From Phycisphaerae bacterium (GTDB lineage: Bacteria; Planctomycetota; Phycisphaerae; UBA1845; Fen-1342), in contig JANQNU010000036.1 in the NCBI GenBank assembly GCA_028279405.1, positions 1 through 64,000 on the forward strand: DNA of 64,000 bases. The letters run 5' to 3'. Shown here piece by piece: positions 63,608 through 64,000 of this stretch. The position numbers and the translations under genes are program-made. The notes below the pieces were generated by a model that was given only the letters and a program-made list of their open reading frames with translations, was not told where the DNA came from and ran no database searches. Each line of letters opens with the position of its first letter. The stretch's first letter is position 1.

Positions 63608-64000
63608 ATGCAAACCGCGAGTCTATTATCGATCGGAACCGAACTCACGCTGGGGCAGACGGTCGACACCAACACGGCGTGGCTGGCGCGGCAACTCGCA
63701 GCCCTTGGAATTCGCGCGGTTCGGCATGAGACGGTTGCCGACGATCTCGAACCGATCGTGGCCGCGATCTGTCGCGGTGCGCGCGCTGCGGACGTTGTAC
63801 TGTGCAGTGGGGGACTCGGGCCGACCGATGACGACCTGACGCGCCAGGCACTCGCGGATGCCGCCGGGTGTCCGCTCGTATTGGACGAGCGCAGTCTCGA
63901 GCAGATTCGCGCGTTCTTTGAAGCGCGCGGTCGCAAGATGCGCACTGCGAACCAGGTGCAGGCGATGGTCCCTGCGAAGGGGCGCCTCATCCCGAACGCA
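63608..64000 (+). CDS. cinA: CinA-type competence/damage-inducible protein (truncated by window end)
   Basis: The frame is open from ATG 63608 to the right edge, so about 131 residues are visible. LLSIGTELTLGQTVDTNTAW is the CinA/MoCF start, and the segment VVLCSGGLGPTDDDLTRQAL is the MoaB/MogA-type nucleotide-binding region. Full-length CinA (about 410 residues) combines this domain with a nicotinamide-nucleotide amidase. An in-frame GTG at 63599 is an alternative start. The C-terminal amidase domain is outside the window, so it is not checked. Confidence 0.85.
   Translation, partial: MQTASLLSIGTELTLGQTVDTNTAWLARQLAALGIRAVRHETVADDLEPIVAAICRGARAADVVLCSGGLGPTDDDLTRQALADAAGCPLVLDERSLEQIRAFFEARGRKMRTANQVQAMVPAKGRLIPNA

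Overview
The window looks like a chromosomal segment of a GC-rich member of the Planctomycetota (inference; a Phycisphaerae-like lineage fits best). The support is seen in the sequence: two exported proteins end in PEP-CTERM tails, small membrane proteins end in the CxxC...LTEPRCPxCG zinc ribbon, there is an ExbB-ExbD-ExbD-TPR operon, a tail-fibre-like surface protein lies at the left edge, and palindromic repeats are scattered between genes. I found no phage, insertion sequence, CRISPR array, rRNA or replication origin.

Layout. 1-5.4 kb: an exported P-domain/tail-fibre-like protein cut by the left edge, a HerA-type ATPase, and divergent ATP-dependent PEP carboxykinase. 5.4-6.4 kb: a patch of stacked palindromic repeats with one small gene. 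6.1-14.8 kb (minus strand): a complete cbb3 oxidase module reading ccoNO (fused)-ccoQ-ccoP-ccoG-ccoH-SafE-like-ccoI-ccoS, with a divergent Rrf2 regulator at 15.1 kb. 15.6-18.8 kb: an exopolysaccharide sugar transferase, an FkbM methyltransferase and a lipoprotein. 18.8-26.8 kb (minus strand): a clade II (Sec-exported) nitrous oxide reductase operon, Rrf2 regulator-diheme cytochrome c-nosZ-membrane protein-nosD-nosF-nosY-nosL. Together these two modules describe a cell that respires at low oxygen and can use N2O as a terminal acceptor.

27.1-31.4 kb: a tightly coupled five-gene cassette made of a PAAR-repeat protein, a 618-residue protein of unknown family with possible caspase/CHAT-like His and Cys motifs, and three small PepSY-like proteins. 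It resembles an orphan contractile-injection effector cassette and is the best candidate for an undescribed system. 31.5-41.3 kb (plus strand): a ferredoxin, then an almost gap-free operon of two polytopic glycosyltransferase-like proteins flanking an AglD/UPF0104-type protein, a MEMO/AmmeMemoRadiSam-B protein, rsmG and a YceI/TPR lipoprotein.

41.5-48 kb: a PHP phosphoesterase, a 720-base gene-free stretch ending in a strong rho-independent terminator (probable small RNA), a His-rich DUF1579 protein, a PEP-CTERM protein, a membrane protein and an OPT transporter. 48.1-52.7 kb: ExbB-ExbD-ExbD-TPR. 52.8-54.2 kb: three small membrane zinc-ribbon proteins. 54.2-60.9 kb: a large exported surface protein with an Asn/Asp linker and Cys-containing anchor tail, a PilB/GspE ATPase, a glutaryl-CoA-dehydrogenase-like enzyme and a second PEP-CTERM protein. 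61-64 kb: a GlsB/YeaQ membrane protein, an unusual short-armed tRNA with anticodon UAA, a YjbR-like protein with a histone-H1-like tail, a YgfZ-type folate protein and the start of cinA.
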